Assembly (NCBI RefSeq): GCF_021538895.1
Contig: NZ_JADDRL010000005.1
Location: forward strand, 105,287-169,286
Origin: Streptomyces olivochromogenes
GTDB taxonomy: Bacteria; Actinomycetota; Actinomycetes; Streptomycetales; Streptomycetaceae
Reading direction: 5' to 3'
Length of the DNA: 64,000 nucleotides
Shown here piece after piece: positions 50,401 to 60,354 of the stretch; positions within the stretch are counted from its first letter, which is position 1; every line of letters starts with the position of its first letter. The translations under genes were made by a program, and so were the position numbers. Under the pieces are notes generated by a model, which made no database searches, was not told where the DNA came from, and saw only the letters and a program-made list of their open reading frames with translations.

Positions 50401-53170
50401 TCTTGCGCGCGAGCGCCTCCCGCAGATCGTCCACCTCGCCGACCGCGGCGTCGTACGCGGCGGTGTCGCGGGCCTCGGCCGCGGCACGCGCTCGCTCCAC
50501 GGCCGCCGAGGCGCCCCGCCGGTGCGCCTCGGCGCGCAGCACGCCCACGGCGTCCTCGATCAGGGTGCGGGCGGGGTCGGCGGCCCGGCGCGCGGCTCGG
50601 GCCCGCAGAACGCTCCGTACGGTGCTCGCCTGGTCGCCGTCGCCCCAGCCGACCCCCGCCAGCCCGGGGGCGGCAGCGGCCACGCCGACGACTTCCCGGC
50701 GCAGGTCGGCGAGGTTGTTCAGGGTGGTGAGCGTGGCACTGTCCTGGCGCAGCCCAGCGATGCGGCGGCTGGTGGCCTGCCAGGACTCGGCGCCCTCGCC
50801 CCACTCCCGCTCGATGTCCTGGAGGTGCCGCTCCAGGGTGACGCGATGCACCACGGCGGCCGCCGCGGCCTCGGTCTCCACGGCCCGGCCGTCGACCCGT
50901 ACCGCCTCGGGGAAGTCCCCGACCGCCTTGCGCAGTCTGGTCTTCAGGCCGAGTGCGCCACGCAGCTTCTCACCGGACGCGAGACCGTCCCGCAGAGCGG
51001 TGGCCAGGCCGAGCGCCGTCGGCACGTCGTACGACTCCAGTCCGCTGACCAGGGTGGCCCCGAGGGCCCTCGCCGCCTCGTCGATCGCGGTCAGGGCGGC
51101 CTCGGTGCGCTCGCGGCGGCTGCGTGCGCCGACGTCCTGCCCGGCGAGCACCTCGGCGCGCAGGTCCGCCGCCCAGCCGGCCGACAGGGCGGCGGCCGCC
51201 GCGGTGGCGGCGGTGAAGTGGTCCAGTACGGCGGCCAGTCGATCCTGTTGCTCGACACCGAGGGCGGACACCGCGTCGTCGAGACGTGATACGGAGCCGT
51301 CCTGCCTGAGCAGGGTCAGGTCACTCTCGGCGGCCTTGATCGTCCCGACCGCCTCGGCGAATTCGGGGCCCGTGGGCAGACGGCTCGCCTCGGGGAGCGC
51401 AGCCGTGACCGTCGCGGCGAGGGCCCGGTGCCGGTCGGTGAAGGCGAGCGCGGCCCGGCGCAGGCCGGTGAGGGCGTCCGCGTCGAGCGTGGGCGTGTCG
51501 GAGGGGACGGGGCCGATCCACTCGAACCGCGGCCGTTCCTCGGCCAGCCGTTGGGCGACCCGGGTCAGAGTGCCCTCGTAGTCGCCGATCTCGGCCGCGT
51601 GATGGTAGGTCTCCTGTTCGCGCAGCGCGCGCAGGGCCTTCAGGGCGAGGGCCTGGTCGGAACGGGCCGATCTCAGACGCTCTTCGTGCTCCTGGATGCG
51701 CCGGCGGTAGTCACGCGCGGAGTAGTCGCCCTGCCGGTCGAGGATGGCCTTGACCGACTGTTCCAGCTCCTGCTGTCCGGTTCCGTCGTCGGTCCGGCTG
51801 ACGCACAGTTCGCGGACGGTGGCGGGGAGTTTGTCCTTCAGGACCTTCAGGGCGCGGGCCGTGTGACTGGTGATCAGCACCCGGTTGCCGTGCGCGAGGA
51901 GGTCGGTGACCAGGTTGGCGATCGTGTGGGTCTTGCCGGTGCCGGGCGGTCCCTGCACCACCACGAGATCCCGGTCGCGCAACCGCTCGGCGATGGTGCG
52001 CTGTTCGTCGTTGGACGGCAGCGCGAAGTACAGCTCCGGGGTCTGCCCCGGGCTCCGCCCGCCGTCGAGGCCGGTGGCGGGGTCGAGGTCGGGGTCCCCC
52101 AGCGGCCGGTCGCCGCCCGCGCCTGCGATCGCGCGCAGCAGAGAGGTCGGTTCGGCCCCCTGCTCGATGCTCAGGGCGACACCGCGCAGTGCTTCGAGCA
52201 TGCTGCGACGGGTGCGTTCCCTGAGGAGCAGGACCGGCGCGAAGCCGACCACGGGCACGGCGGGGTCCGGGGCCGCACGGCGCCGGGACGGTGCGGGGTC
52301 GTAGCGGCCGGCCTCGTGGGCGGCGATGGTCCAGGTGGTCAGCGCCCTGTGCAGTTGGTCGGCAAGCGTCGGGTCGGTGGTGTCGCCGGCCGCCTCCAAC
52401 TCCTGGCGCACCAGGGCGCGGATGTCGGCACGCGCCTTCTGCCCGGCGTCGAGCATGGACTCCTCCAGCACGGGGCTGCCGTGCTCGGGGTCCGGCCCGA
52501 CGGTGATCGCCCCGGTGTCCGGATCGATGGCGATGACGGCCCGGCAGGTGACGAGGTGACGGCGGATCGGCTCGTCACCTGCCGACCACGTCAGATAGCC
52601 GAATCCGACGACCAGTTCGAAGCTCTCGCCCAGTTCGGACGCGTCCACACACAGCCGGTAGAGCCTGTCGTAGGCCCGGACGACCGGCTTGTGGACCCGG
52701 TCGTGGCTCGCCCACTTCTCCCATTCGCGCGACCAGGCGCGGTACTGGCCGTGCACCGCGTCCCGTTGTGGGGAGTCCCCAAGGTCGACCGTGACGTGTC
52801 CGGTGTGCGAACTGCCGCCTGCCGTGACTTCGTCGGCGGGAAGATCGGCCCGGGGGAGCAGTGCGGGTGCGGTCTCGGGCGTGGAGTCTCGTATCTGCCC
52901 GGGGTCCAGCCAGTGGGCGAGGGGCAGGGGCGGAGCCGGCGGGTCGTGGCGGACCGGGCGGTCGGCGCGCAGCCACAACGGGGTGTCCCCGGGCACCACT
53001 TCGGTGAGGAACGTGCTGAACCGGTCGGGCAGGTCGGCGAACCACATCTGGTGCCTGGCATCGTCGTGCGTGCGTACCGGCCTGGTGCGGCTCTCGCCCA
53101 CCTCCGAGAGGTAACGGAACATGTGACGGACGACATCGTCGGGCGTCGCAGCGGTGAAGGGCACGAGCAC
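47474..53170 (-). CDS. Giant helicase-nuclease protein with C-terminal Gre-like domain
   Basis: A 1898-residue single reading frame (GTG at 53170, or GTG at 53164). Residues 1-330 are an uncharacterised N-terminal region. An SF1-type helicase follows: Walker A 'GPPGTGKT' near 406-413, a long coiled-coil insertion (about 470-1000), Walker B 'VVIIDEASQ' near 1082, 'VIVVGDDQQVSP' near 1100, 'QEHFRCMPEIIGF' near 1170, 'AEEFQGDERDVVFIG' near 1290 and 'NVAASRARDQVW' near 1325. Residues about 1387-1480 are a Vsr/DUF559-like nuclease ('RIDLVVEGG', 'AVECDGDAFH'). A Pro-rich linker leads to a coiled coil (about 1752-1815) and a GreA/GreB C-terminal domain (about 1823-1898, 'LSPDSALGKALMW', 'GDEV'). Helicase-nuclease fusions of this kind are known or suspected phage-defence proteins. 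Confidence 0.88.
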   Translation of the reverse strand: MLVPFTAATPDDVVRHMFRYLSEVGESRTRPVRTHDDARHQMWFADLPDRFSTFLTEVVPGDTPLWLRADRPVRHDPPAPPLPLAHWLDPGQIRDSTPETAPALLPRADLPADEVTAGGSSHTGHVTVDLGDSPQRDAVHGQYRAWSREWEKWASHDRVHKPVVRAYDRLYRLCVDASELGESFELVVGFGYLTWSAGDEPIRRHLVTCRAVIAIDPDTGAITVGPDPEHGSPVLEESMLDAGQKARADIRALVRQELEAAGDTTDPTLADQLHRALTTWTIAAHEAGRYDPAPSRRRAAPDPAVPVVGFAPVLLLRERTRRSMLEALRGVALSIEQGAEPTSLLRAIAGAGGDRPLGDPDLDPATGLDGGRSPGQTPELYFALPSNDEQRTIAERLRDRDLVVVQGPPGTGKTHTIANLVTDLLAHGNRVLITSHTARALKVLKDKLPATVRELCVSRTDDGTGQQELEQSVKAILDRQGDYSARDYRRRIQEHEERLRSARSDQALALKALRALREQETYHHAAEIGDYEGTLTRVAQRLAEERPRFEWIGPVPSDTPTLDADALTGLRRAALAFTDRHRALAATVTAALPEASRLPTGPEFAEAVGTIKAAESDLTLLRQDGSVSRLDDAVSALGVEQQDRLAAVLDHFTAATAAAAALSAGWAADLRAEVLAGQDVGARSRRERTEAALTAIDEAARALGATLVSGLESYDVPTALGLATALRDGLASGEKLRGALGLKTRLRKAVGDFPEAVRVDGRAVETEAAAAAVVHRVTLERHLQDIEREWGEGAESWQATSRRIAGLRQDSATLTTLNNLADLRREVVGVAAAAPGLAGVGWGDGDQASTVRSVLRARAARRAADPARTLIEDAVGVLRAEAHRRGASAAVERARAAAEARDTAAYDAAVGEVDDLREALARKKACDDAYRPVAAELPDVADALESTPQDSGWDGRLPELPAAWAWSVWHARMKELTDPGAETRQLRLLAEADAEIRISLERLAADKAWFGCLSRLTDDQAVALTSYQQNVRRLGKGTGKYAARYRRQARESLQASQEAVPAWIMPLHQVTETVPMDRAGRFDVVIIDEASQSGPEALLLAWLGAKVIVVGDDQQVSPAQVGVDHDEQFALQRKLLAELPAARRNLFTPTASLFDIASGLAGGRGRLMLQEHFRCMPEIIGFSNELCYGGRLQPLRQYGADRLPPLRSVHVADGYIEGSGQKQVNRPEAERLVDEVVRCVGDPAYAGRTMGVITLLGAGQKFLIEDLLADRIPLDERQRRRLRVGNAEEFQGDERDVVFIGLVTSLTGPDGPRRIGSYNSSLYRQHINVAASRARDQVWLFHSVTLTELGESDLRRAYLDWFSRPAEEQDGAGLGEVRPDVPHEAFDSLFEQRVYLALRGRGYRVRPQYPAGRYRIDLVVEGGTKRLAVECDGDAFHTEENADADAARQRELERVGWTFVRIRGSRFFLDPERALEPLWAELERLGIETASQLSTRGVASGAPQATDPSTPGTPPPADAPTSRTAPPVKPRAPRPAPQADTSVPPAAPPVDMPVPRTAVTTHIGALGSRPEADGVRSPGRREGRQGPTVVAGSPAPFVSVTRLHRDEVNAAQHAFSMRGTVPGRARFLKGAGVPGFPGVDAVDVLREGRVVVRVGHAEVQAMIRSAIGRVDVPVLGDDGQVGLARHHTPVSSGPDGLTTELLRLQTVTDRIPLKTLPALPKQPVRTSEPVATGATGTPRPSGPASAARLRVDRISLAAHRRLQRELQRVQDALDQPLPEVVAVDSSSRKAQLADQDKRRAALMERRSYLRDLFDQVIPDASLSGGSMVVPGCLVGVEDPDESGITTYEIAMLPGDEAERLSPDSALGKALMWREAGDEVSWRTERGTTLRVIVRYIED

Positions 53171-53225
53171 CTCGCGGAACTGGCGGAACCGAAGCTGAAC
53201 TTGCGCAGCGCATATGAAGAGATTG

Positions 53226-53288
53226 TGTGCATCCTATGGGGGACGTCTGACACTCGTGGCTCTTCAGTTCATTTCGGTATGTGCATCC
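53226..53288. repeat. Direct repeat TGTGCATCC upstream of the helicase gene
   Basis: TGTGCATCC occurs at 53226-53234 and again at 53280-53288, 54 bp apart, within an unusually AT-rich stretch of the 208-bp region before the giant gene. On the minus strand TAGGAT within this block could be a -10 box. This may mark the promoter and operator of the helicase gene. Confidence 0.35.
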
Positions 53289-53302
53289 ACAGCGTGGACA
53301 TA

Positions 53303-53343
53303 CGACGGCCCCGGAAGGCGCTCGTGGCCTTCCGGGGCCGTCG
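53303..53343 (-). terminator. Strong terminator hairpin after fadD
   Basis: CGACGGCCCCGGAAGG (53303-53318) pairs perfectly over 16 bp with CCTTCCGGGGCCGTCG (53328-53343), loop 9 bases. It lies 35 bp beyond the acyl-CoA ligase stop codon. It insulates the giant helicase gene from readthrough. Confidence 0.85.
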
Positions 53344-53378
53344 GTGGGCGGGGGCCCGTGCGGGGTGTCCCGTGGGGG

Positions 53379-55253
<1,875 letters not shown>

Positions 55254-55335
55254 GACATCCTCCGGCGCCCGCGACGATGCGGCTGGCTCAGTGCGACTGG
55301 GTTCACTCACGGTGGTGGTGCGAATCTGTTGTTTA

Positions 55336-55345
55336 ACTCGCGAGT
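55336..55345. promoter_or_regulatory. TetR-type operator candidate upstream of fadD
   Basis: ACTCGCGAGT is a perfect 10-bp palindrome within TTAACTCGCGAGTAAC, which resembles operators of TetR-family regulators of fatty-acid genes. It lies 83 bp upstream of the fadD start, in an AT-richer block. No TetR gene is in the window. The rest of the 272-bp gap holds no recognised element. Confidence 0.5.
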
Positions 55346-55525
55346 AACTATCGAGCAGAGATCAGGGTAGAGCCCGACCGGCCGGTTCGTAAGGGGCGGC
55401 GGCCTGTCACTTCCTACAGAGAGCGACGCTACGCACGCGTAGGGGCCCGCCGCACTTTCGCACGACGAGCCCCCGTTGCACCCGGTTTGCCGGTCCACCC
55501 CGCGCTTACTCGGGGTAATGCCTGG

Positions 55526-57400
55526 TTACTTCTTGCCCTTGCCGGACCCCGCGCTCTCATCGCTGGACAGGACCGCGATGAAGGCCTCCTGCGGAACCTC
55601 CACCGAACCCACCATCTTCATCCGCTTCTTGCCTTCCTTCTGCTTCTCCAGCAGCTTCCGCTTACGGGAGATGTCACCGCCGTAGCACTTGGCGAGGACG
55701 TCCTTGCGGATGGCGCGGATGGTCTCGCGGGCGATCACCCGCGAGCCGATGGCGGCCTGGATGGGCACCTCGAAGGCCTGCCGCGGGATGAGCTCGCGCA
55801 GCTTGGCGACGAGCCGCACCCCGTACGCGTACGCGGCGTCCTTGTGGGTGATCGCCGAGAAGGCGTCCACCTTGTCGCCGTGCAGCAGGATGTCGACCTT
55901 GACCAGGCTGGAGGTCTGCTCACCGGTGGGCTCGTAGTCCAGCGACGCGTAACCACGCGTCTTCGACTTCAGCTGGTCGAAGAAGTCGAAGACGATCTCG
56001 GCGAGCGGGAGGGTGTAGCGGATCTCGACCCGGTCCTCGGAGAGGTAGTCCATGCCGAGGAGGGTGCCGCGCCTGGTCTGGCACAGCTCCATGATCGAGC
56101 CGATGAACTCGGTCGGCGCCAGGATCGTGGCCCGCACGACCGGCTCGTACACCTCGCCGATCTTGCCTTCGGGGAATTCACTCGGGTTGGTGACGATGTG
56201 CTCGCTGCCGTCCTCCATGTTCACGCGGTAGACCACGTTGGGGGCGGTGGCGATCAGGTCGAGCCCGAACTCGCGCTCCAGGCGCTCCCGGATCACGTCG
56301 AGGTGCAGCAGGCCGAGGAAGCCGACGCGGAAGCCGAAGCCGAGGGCCGCGGAGGTCTCCGGCTCGTAGACCAGCGCGGCGTCGTTGAGCTGCAGCTTGT
56401 CGAGGGCCTCGCGCAGCTCCGGGTAGTCGGAGCCGTCCAGCGGATACAGACCCGAGAAGACCATGGGCTTCGGGTCCTTGTAGCCGCCGAGCGCCTCGGT
56501 GGCGCCCTTGGCCTGGCTGGTGACGGTGTCACCGACCTTGGACTGGCGGACGTCCTTCACACCGGTGATCAGGTAGCCGACCTCGCCGACGCCGAGGCCG
56601 TCGGCGGGCAGCATCTCCGGCGAGTTGGTGCCGATCTCCAGGAGCTCGTGGGTGGCGCCGGTGGACATCATCCGGATGCGCTCACGCTTGTTGAGCTGGC
56701 CGTCGATGACACGGACGTACGTCACCACACCGCGGTACGAGTCGTACACGGAGTCGAAGATCATCGCGCGGGCGGGCGCGTCGGCGACACCGACCGGCGG
56801 CGGGATCTCCTTGACGGCCTTGTTCAGCAGCGCGTCGACGCCGAGGCCGGTCTTGGCGGAGACCTTGAGGACGTCCGCCGGGTCGCAGCCGACCAGGTTG
56901 GCCAGCTCCTCGGCGAACTTCTCGGGCTGCGCGGCCGGCAGGTCGATCTTGTTCAGTACGGGGATGATCGTGAGGTCGTTCTCCATCGCCAGGTAGAGGT
57001 TGGCGAGGGTCTGCGCCTCGATGCCCTGGGCGGCGTCGACCAGGAGGATGGTCCCCTCGCAGGCGGCGAGCGACCGCGAGACCTCGTACGTGAAGTCGAC
57101 GTGCCCCGGGGTGTCGATCATGTTGAGGATGTGGGTCGTGCCCTGGTCGGGGCCCTCGGTCGGGGCCCAGGGCAGACGCACCGCCTGGGACTTGATCGTG
57201 ATGCCGCGCTCGCGCTCGATGTCCATACGGTCGAGGTACTGAGCACGCATCTGCCGCTGCTCGACCACGCCGGTCAGTTGGAGCATCCGGTCGGCGAGCG
57301 TGGACTTGCCGTGGTCGATGTGCGCGATGATGCAGAAATTGCGGATCAGGGCCGGGGCGGTACGGCTCGGCTCGGGCACATTGTTAGGGGTCGCGGGCAC
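55526..57400 (-). CDS. lepA: Elongation factor 4 (LepA)
   Basis: A 624-residue ribosomal GTPase that acts in initiation and back-translocation. G1 is 'AHIDHGKST' near residue 27, G2 '[11 protein letters not shown]', G3 'DTPGHVDF' and G4 'NKID' are intact. The EF-G-like domains II, III and V and the LepA-specific C-terminal domain ('[17 protein letters not shown]') follow. The GTG at 57400 gives the usual streptomycete N-terminus '[13 protein letters not shown]'; the frame is open 20 codons upstream. It is divergent from rpsT. Confidence 0.96.
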   Translation of the reverse strand: MPATPNNVPEPSRTAPALIRNFCIIAHIDHGKSTLADRMLQLTGVVEQRQMRAQYLDRMDIERERGITIKSQAVRLPWAPTEGPDQGTTHILNMIDTPGHVDFTYEVSRSLAACEGTILLVDAAQGIEAQTLANLYLAMENDLTIIPVLNKIDLPAAQPEKFAEELANLVGCDPADVLKVSAKTGLGVDALLNKAVKEIPPPVGVADAPARAMIFDSVYDSYRGVVTYVRVIDGQLNKRERIRMMSTGATHELLEIGTNSPEMLPADGLGVGEVGYLITGVKDVRQSKVGDTVTSQAKGATEALGGYKDPKPMVFSGLYPLDGSDYPELREALDKLQLNDAALVYEPETSAALGFGFRVGFLGLLHLDVIRERLEREFGLDLIATAPNVVYRVNMEDGSEHIVTNPSEFPEGKIGEVYEPVVRATILAPTEFIGSIMELCQTRRGTLLGMDYLSEDRVEIRYTLPLAEIVFDFFDQLKSKTRGYASLDYEPTGEQTSSLVKVDILLHGDKVDAFSAITHKDAAYAYGVRLVAKLRELIPRQAFEVPIQAAIGSRVIARETIRAIRKDVLAKCYGGDISRKRKLLEKQKEGKKRMKMVGSVEVPQEAFIAVLSSDESAGSGKGKK

Positions 57401-57489
57401 GCAGGGTCCTGTCTCTTGAGGCGCCTTATGCCTCGGGTCGGATCGATACGTTGCCTCCATGGTCCCACGGGTGGGGACCGGGGACCGGT

Positions 57490-57519
57490 TTGGGCCACCG
57501 GACGAGCCCCTGGTAACCT
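57490..57519 (+). promoter_or_regulatory. Possible rpsT promoter
   Basis: TTGGGC (57490-57495) and TAACCT (57514-57519) are separated by 18 bp, a weak but acceptable -35/-10 pair for the vegetative sigma factor. It is about 100 bp upstream of the rpsT start. Confidence 0.3.
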
Positions 57520-57622
57520 GGGTGGCTGTGCCTCATGCCCTCTCAGCGCGAGGCACTCCTCTTAAGAAATCACCGGTACGGGACCCGCGCGGCCCCGTGC
57601 CAGAACCTGAAAAGGCTCATTC

Positions 57623-57889
57623 GTGGCGAACATCAAGTCCCAGATCAAGCGGATCAAGACCAACGAGAAGGCCCGGCTGCGCAACAAGGCCGTCAAGTCC
57701 TCTCTGAAGACGGCGATCCGCAAGGCCCGCGAGGCCGCTGCCGCGGGTGACGCCGAGAAGGCCACCGAGTACCAGCGCGCTGCCGCGCGTCAGCTCGACA
57801 AGGCCGTCTCGAAGGGCGTCATCCACAAGAACCAGGCCGCCAACAAGAAGTCGGCGCTTGCCACCAAGGTCGCGTCCCTCAAGGGCTGA
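57623..57889 (+). CDS. rpsT: 30S ribosomal protein S20
   Basis: An 88-residue basic helical protein of the small subunit. It has the typical start '[20 protein letters not shown]' (split: [20 protein letters not shown]) and '[17 protein letters not shown]' near the C-terminus. A GTG start at 57623 is used. A strong terminator lies 118 bp downstream. Confidence 0.97.
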   Translation: MANIKSQIKRIKTNEKARLRNKAVKSSLKTAIRKAREAAAAGDAEKATEYQRAAARQLDKAVSKGVIHKNQAANKKSALATKVASLKG

Positions 57890-58007
57890 CACTTGATTTG
57901 ACGCCGGAGGGAATCGAGCGGGCCCTCTCTCATCCGCTCCCGTCCGGCACCCCAGGGTCCGCGCGCGGCCTGCGTTCGCCACGCGGGCGCGGATCCGAAA
58001 GCTGAAC

Positions 58008-58057
58008 CGAAGACCCCGGCACCACGCCCTTCCCCAGGGCCGGTGCCGGGGTCTTCG
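58008..58057 (+). terminator. rpsT terminator
   Basis: CGAAGACCCCGGCACC (58008-58023) pairs perfectly over 16 bp with GGTGCCGGGGTCTTCG (58042-58057). The 18-base loop contains a further GCCCT/AGGGC pairing. It ends about 50 bp before the holA stop codon and may also serve that convergent gene. Confidence 0.85.
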
Positions 58058-58108
58058 GCATGTGCGAAGGCCCCGGGGACGGGCATCCATGAGGTCCGGC
58101 GGCGCGGG

Positions 58109-59098
58109 CTACATCCGGCCCCGGGATCTGGCTGCCCGGGCGATCGTCACCACGGCCTTCTCCAGGGCGTACTCGGGGTCGTCGCCGCCGCCCTTCACGC
58201 CCGCGTCGGCCTCGGCCACGGCGCGCAGGGCCACGGCGACACCGTCCGGCGTCCACCCCCGCATCTGCTGGCGCACCCGGTCGATCTTCCACGGCGGCAT
58301 GCCGAGCTCCCGGGCCAGATCGGCCGGGCGGCCGCCGCGCGCGGACGACAGCTTCCCGATCGCCCGGACGCCCTGCGCCAGCGCGCTGGTGATCATCACC
58401 GGCGCGACCCCGGTGGCCAGCGACCACCGCAGCGCCTCCAGCGCCTCCGCCGTACGCCCCTCGACCGCGCGGTCGGCGACCGTGAAGCTGGAGGCCTCGG
58501 CGCGCCCGGTGTAGTACCGCCCGACGACGGCCTCGTCGATCGTCCCCTCCACGTCGGCGACGAGCTGGGTCACGGCCGACGCCAGCTCCCGCAGATCGCT
58601 CCCGATGGCGTCCACCAGGGCCTGGCAGGCCTCGGGGGTGGCCGACCGCCCGGCGGTGCGGAACTCGCCGCGCACGAAGGCGAGCCGATCCGCCGGCTTG
58701 GTCATCTTCGGGCAGGCCACCTCCCGCGCGCCCGCCTTGCGCGCGGCGTCGAGCAGCCCCTTGCCCTTGGCCCCACCCGCGTGCAGCAGCACCAGGGTGA
58801 TCTCCTCGGCGGGCGCCCCGAGATACCCCTTCACGTCCTTGATCGTGTCGGCCGACAGATCCTGTGCGTTGCGTACGACCACGACCTTGCGCTCCGCGAA
58901 GAGCGACGGACTGGTGAGCTCGGCGAGCGTGCCGGGCTGCAACTGGTCCGGAGTCAGGTCACGTACGTCCGTGTCGGCGTCGGCGGCCCTGGCGGCGGCC
59001 ACCACCTCCCGCACGGCACGGTCGAGCAGGAGGTCCTCCTGGCCCACGGCGAGCGTCACCGGGGCGAGAGGGTCGTCATTCGCAGTCTTCCTGGCCAT
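58109..59098 (-). CDS. holA: DNA polymerase III delta subunit
   Basis: A 329-residue clamp-loader subunit. The AAA-type N-terminal region includes 'VTLAVGQEDLLLDRAV' near residue 15, 'LFAERKVVVVRNAQDL' near 75 and 'EITLVLLHAGGAKGKG' near 105. The C-terminal collar helices ('WKIDRVRQQMRGW') complete the family. The ATG at 59098 gives the standard 'MARKT' N-terminus; earlier in-frame starts exist. It lies downstream of comEC, as in most bacteria. Confidence 0.92.
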   Translation of the reverse strand: MARKTANDDPLAPVTLAVGQEDLLLDRAVREVVAAARAADADTDVRDLTPDQLQPGTLAELTSPSLFAERKVVVVRNAQDLSADTIKDVKGYLGAPAEEITLVLLHAGGAKGKGLLDAARKAGAREVACPKMTKPADRLAFVRGEFRTAGRSATPEACQALVDAIGSDLRELASAVTQLVADVEGTIDEAVVGRYYTGRAEASSFTVADRAVEGRTAEALEALRWSLATGVAPVMITSALAQGVRAIGKLSSARGGRPADLARELGMPPWKIDRVRQQMRGWTPDGVAVALRAVAEADAGVKGGGDDPEYALEKAVVTIARAARSRGRM

Positions 59099-59198
59099 CG
59101 CGACAAGCATCGCACGGGGCACTGACAACGGGTCCGTGGTGGGGCGTCCGGGGTTCGCGGTGGAGCACCACCCGTCCGCGGTGGAGCACTACGGCTCC

Positions 59199-59435
59199 TC
59201 ACGCCACCCGTCCCACTCCCCCCGCGAACGAGTCCAGTTCCTCCGGGTCAAGCCGGCCCTCCACGTCACGCAGGACGACCAGCCACTGCGCGTCCTCGGC
59301 GTCGTCCTCACCGGCCAGGGCGTCGCGCACGAGCCGCGGCTCCTCGGCGACCCCGAACCGCTCCCCGAGCGCCGCCGCCGCCTCTTCCGCGGCATCGCGG
59401 TCGGGCAGCACCAGCACATGTCTCACATCGCTCAC
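59199..59435 (-). CDS. Small conserved acidic protein
   Basis: A 78-residue protein from the GTG at 59435 (84 residues if an in-frame ATG at 59453 is used). It reads 'DVRHVLVLPDRDAAEEAAAAL' in two parts (DVRHVLVLPDRD, AAEEAAAAL), then acidic segments 'AGEDDAEDAQWLVVLRD' and 'LDPEELDSFAGG'. The pattern suggests a small alpha/beta ferredoxin-like fold, resembling ribonuclease E inhibitor RraB-type modules, but this is unproven. It lies between the N-acetyltransferase and holA. Confidence 0.65.
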   Translation of the reverse strand: MSDVRHVLVLPDRDAAEEAAAALGERFGVAEEPRLVRDALAGEDDAEDAQWLVVLRDVEGRLDPEELDSFAGGVGRVA

Positions 59436-59510
59436 GGGGCCATTCTCCGGCACCCCCGCCGGGGGTCCCGAAGCGGTGGGCGCGGGGGCGATTCAGTCGG
59501 CTCGGTCTGC

Positions 59511-60350
59511 TCAGTCGGCGCCGTTCCGGCCGCGCACCGTCGGCACGCGGCCCAGCTCCACCCCGAACCGCTCCCGGTACACCCCGAGCACCTCCTCGTC
59601 CGTCTCCAGCTCACGCACCTCCTTCGTCCCGTCGGGCGCCGTCACGGTCAACGCCCGCCCGCTCAACGTGATCCGCCCTCCGTCCTCCGTCACCCGGGAG
59701 CACACCAGCGACCGCGTGAAGTGCGAGGCCGACGAGGTGCTGTGCCACCAGGCCCCGGCCGTGAAGTCGCCGAGCACCCGCGGCCGCGTCTCCAGGCGGT
59801 ACTCGCGCTTGCCGTCGCGCAGGACGTCCAGGTCCCCGGCCCCGGCCGAGCCGCCCCCGCCGAGCGCCCCGGCCGCGTCCGGTCCGGACTCGACGATGCG
59901 GAACGTCCCGCCGGGATCCCGCTGCTCCCCGCGCTCCTCGAAGGCCAGCGGATAGTGACTGTGCGCACCGAACCCGACGTCGGCGAGCCACTCGCCCCCG
60001 TCCACCGTCCGCACCCGCAGCGCGAGATGGTCGTACGGGATCCCGAGCCGCCCCTCGTCCCCGTACACCCGCCCCGCGAGCAGGTCGACGTCGAAGCCCA
60101 GCGCGGCGAGCAACGCCCCGAAGGCGCCGTTCAGTTCGTAGCAGAACCCGCCCCGCCGGCCGACCACCACCTTGTCCAGCAGGCGCTTCTCCTCCAGCAC
60201 GATCTCCTCTCCCAGGTGGATCGACAGATTCTCGAAGGGCACGGTCCGCAGATGCCGCAGATGCAACTCGCGCAGGACCTCTACGGTGGGCCACGCCGGA
60301 TGCGCGACCCCCAGACGGTGGAGATAGGCGTCAACCTGTGCGGAATTCAT
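59511..60350 (-). CDS. nat: Arylamine N-acetyltransferase
   Basis: A 279-residue enzyme that transfers acetyl groups from acetyl-CoA to arylamines and related compounds. The catalytic triad is visible: Cys70 in 'RRGGFCYE', His108 in 'IPYDHLALRV' and Asp124 in 'WLADVGFG'. The 'VPFENLSIH' motif near residue 38 is also typical. It starts 4 bp after the comEC stop codon, so it is probably in that operon. Confidence 0.93.
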   Translation of the reverse strand: MNSAQVDAYLHRLGVAHPAWPTVEVLRELHLRHLRTVPFENLSIHLGEEIVLEEKRLLDKVVVGRRGGFCYELNGAFGALLAALGFDVDLLAGRVYGDEGRLGIPYDHLALRVRTVDGGEWLADVGFGAHSHYPLAFEERGEQRDPGGTFRIVESGPDAAGALGGGGSAGAGDLDVLRDGKREYRLETRPRVLGDFTAGAWWHSTSSASHFTRSLVCSRVTEDGGRITLSGRALTVTAPDGTKEVRELETDEEVLGVYRERFGVELGRVPTVRGRNGAD

Positions 60351-60354
60351 GCCT

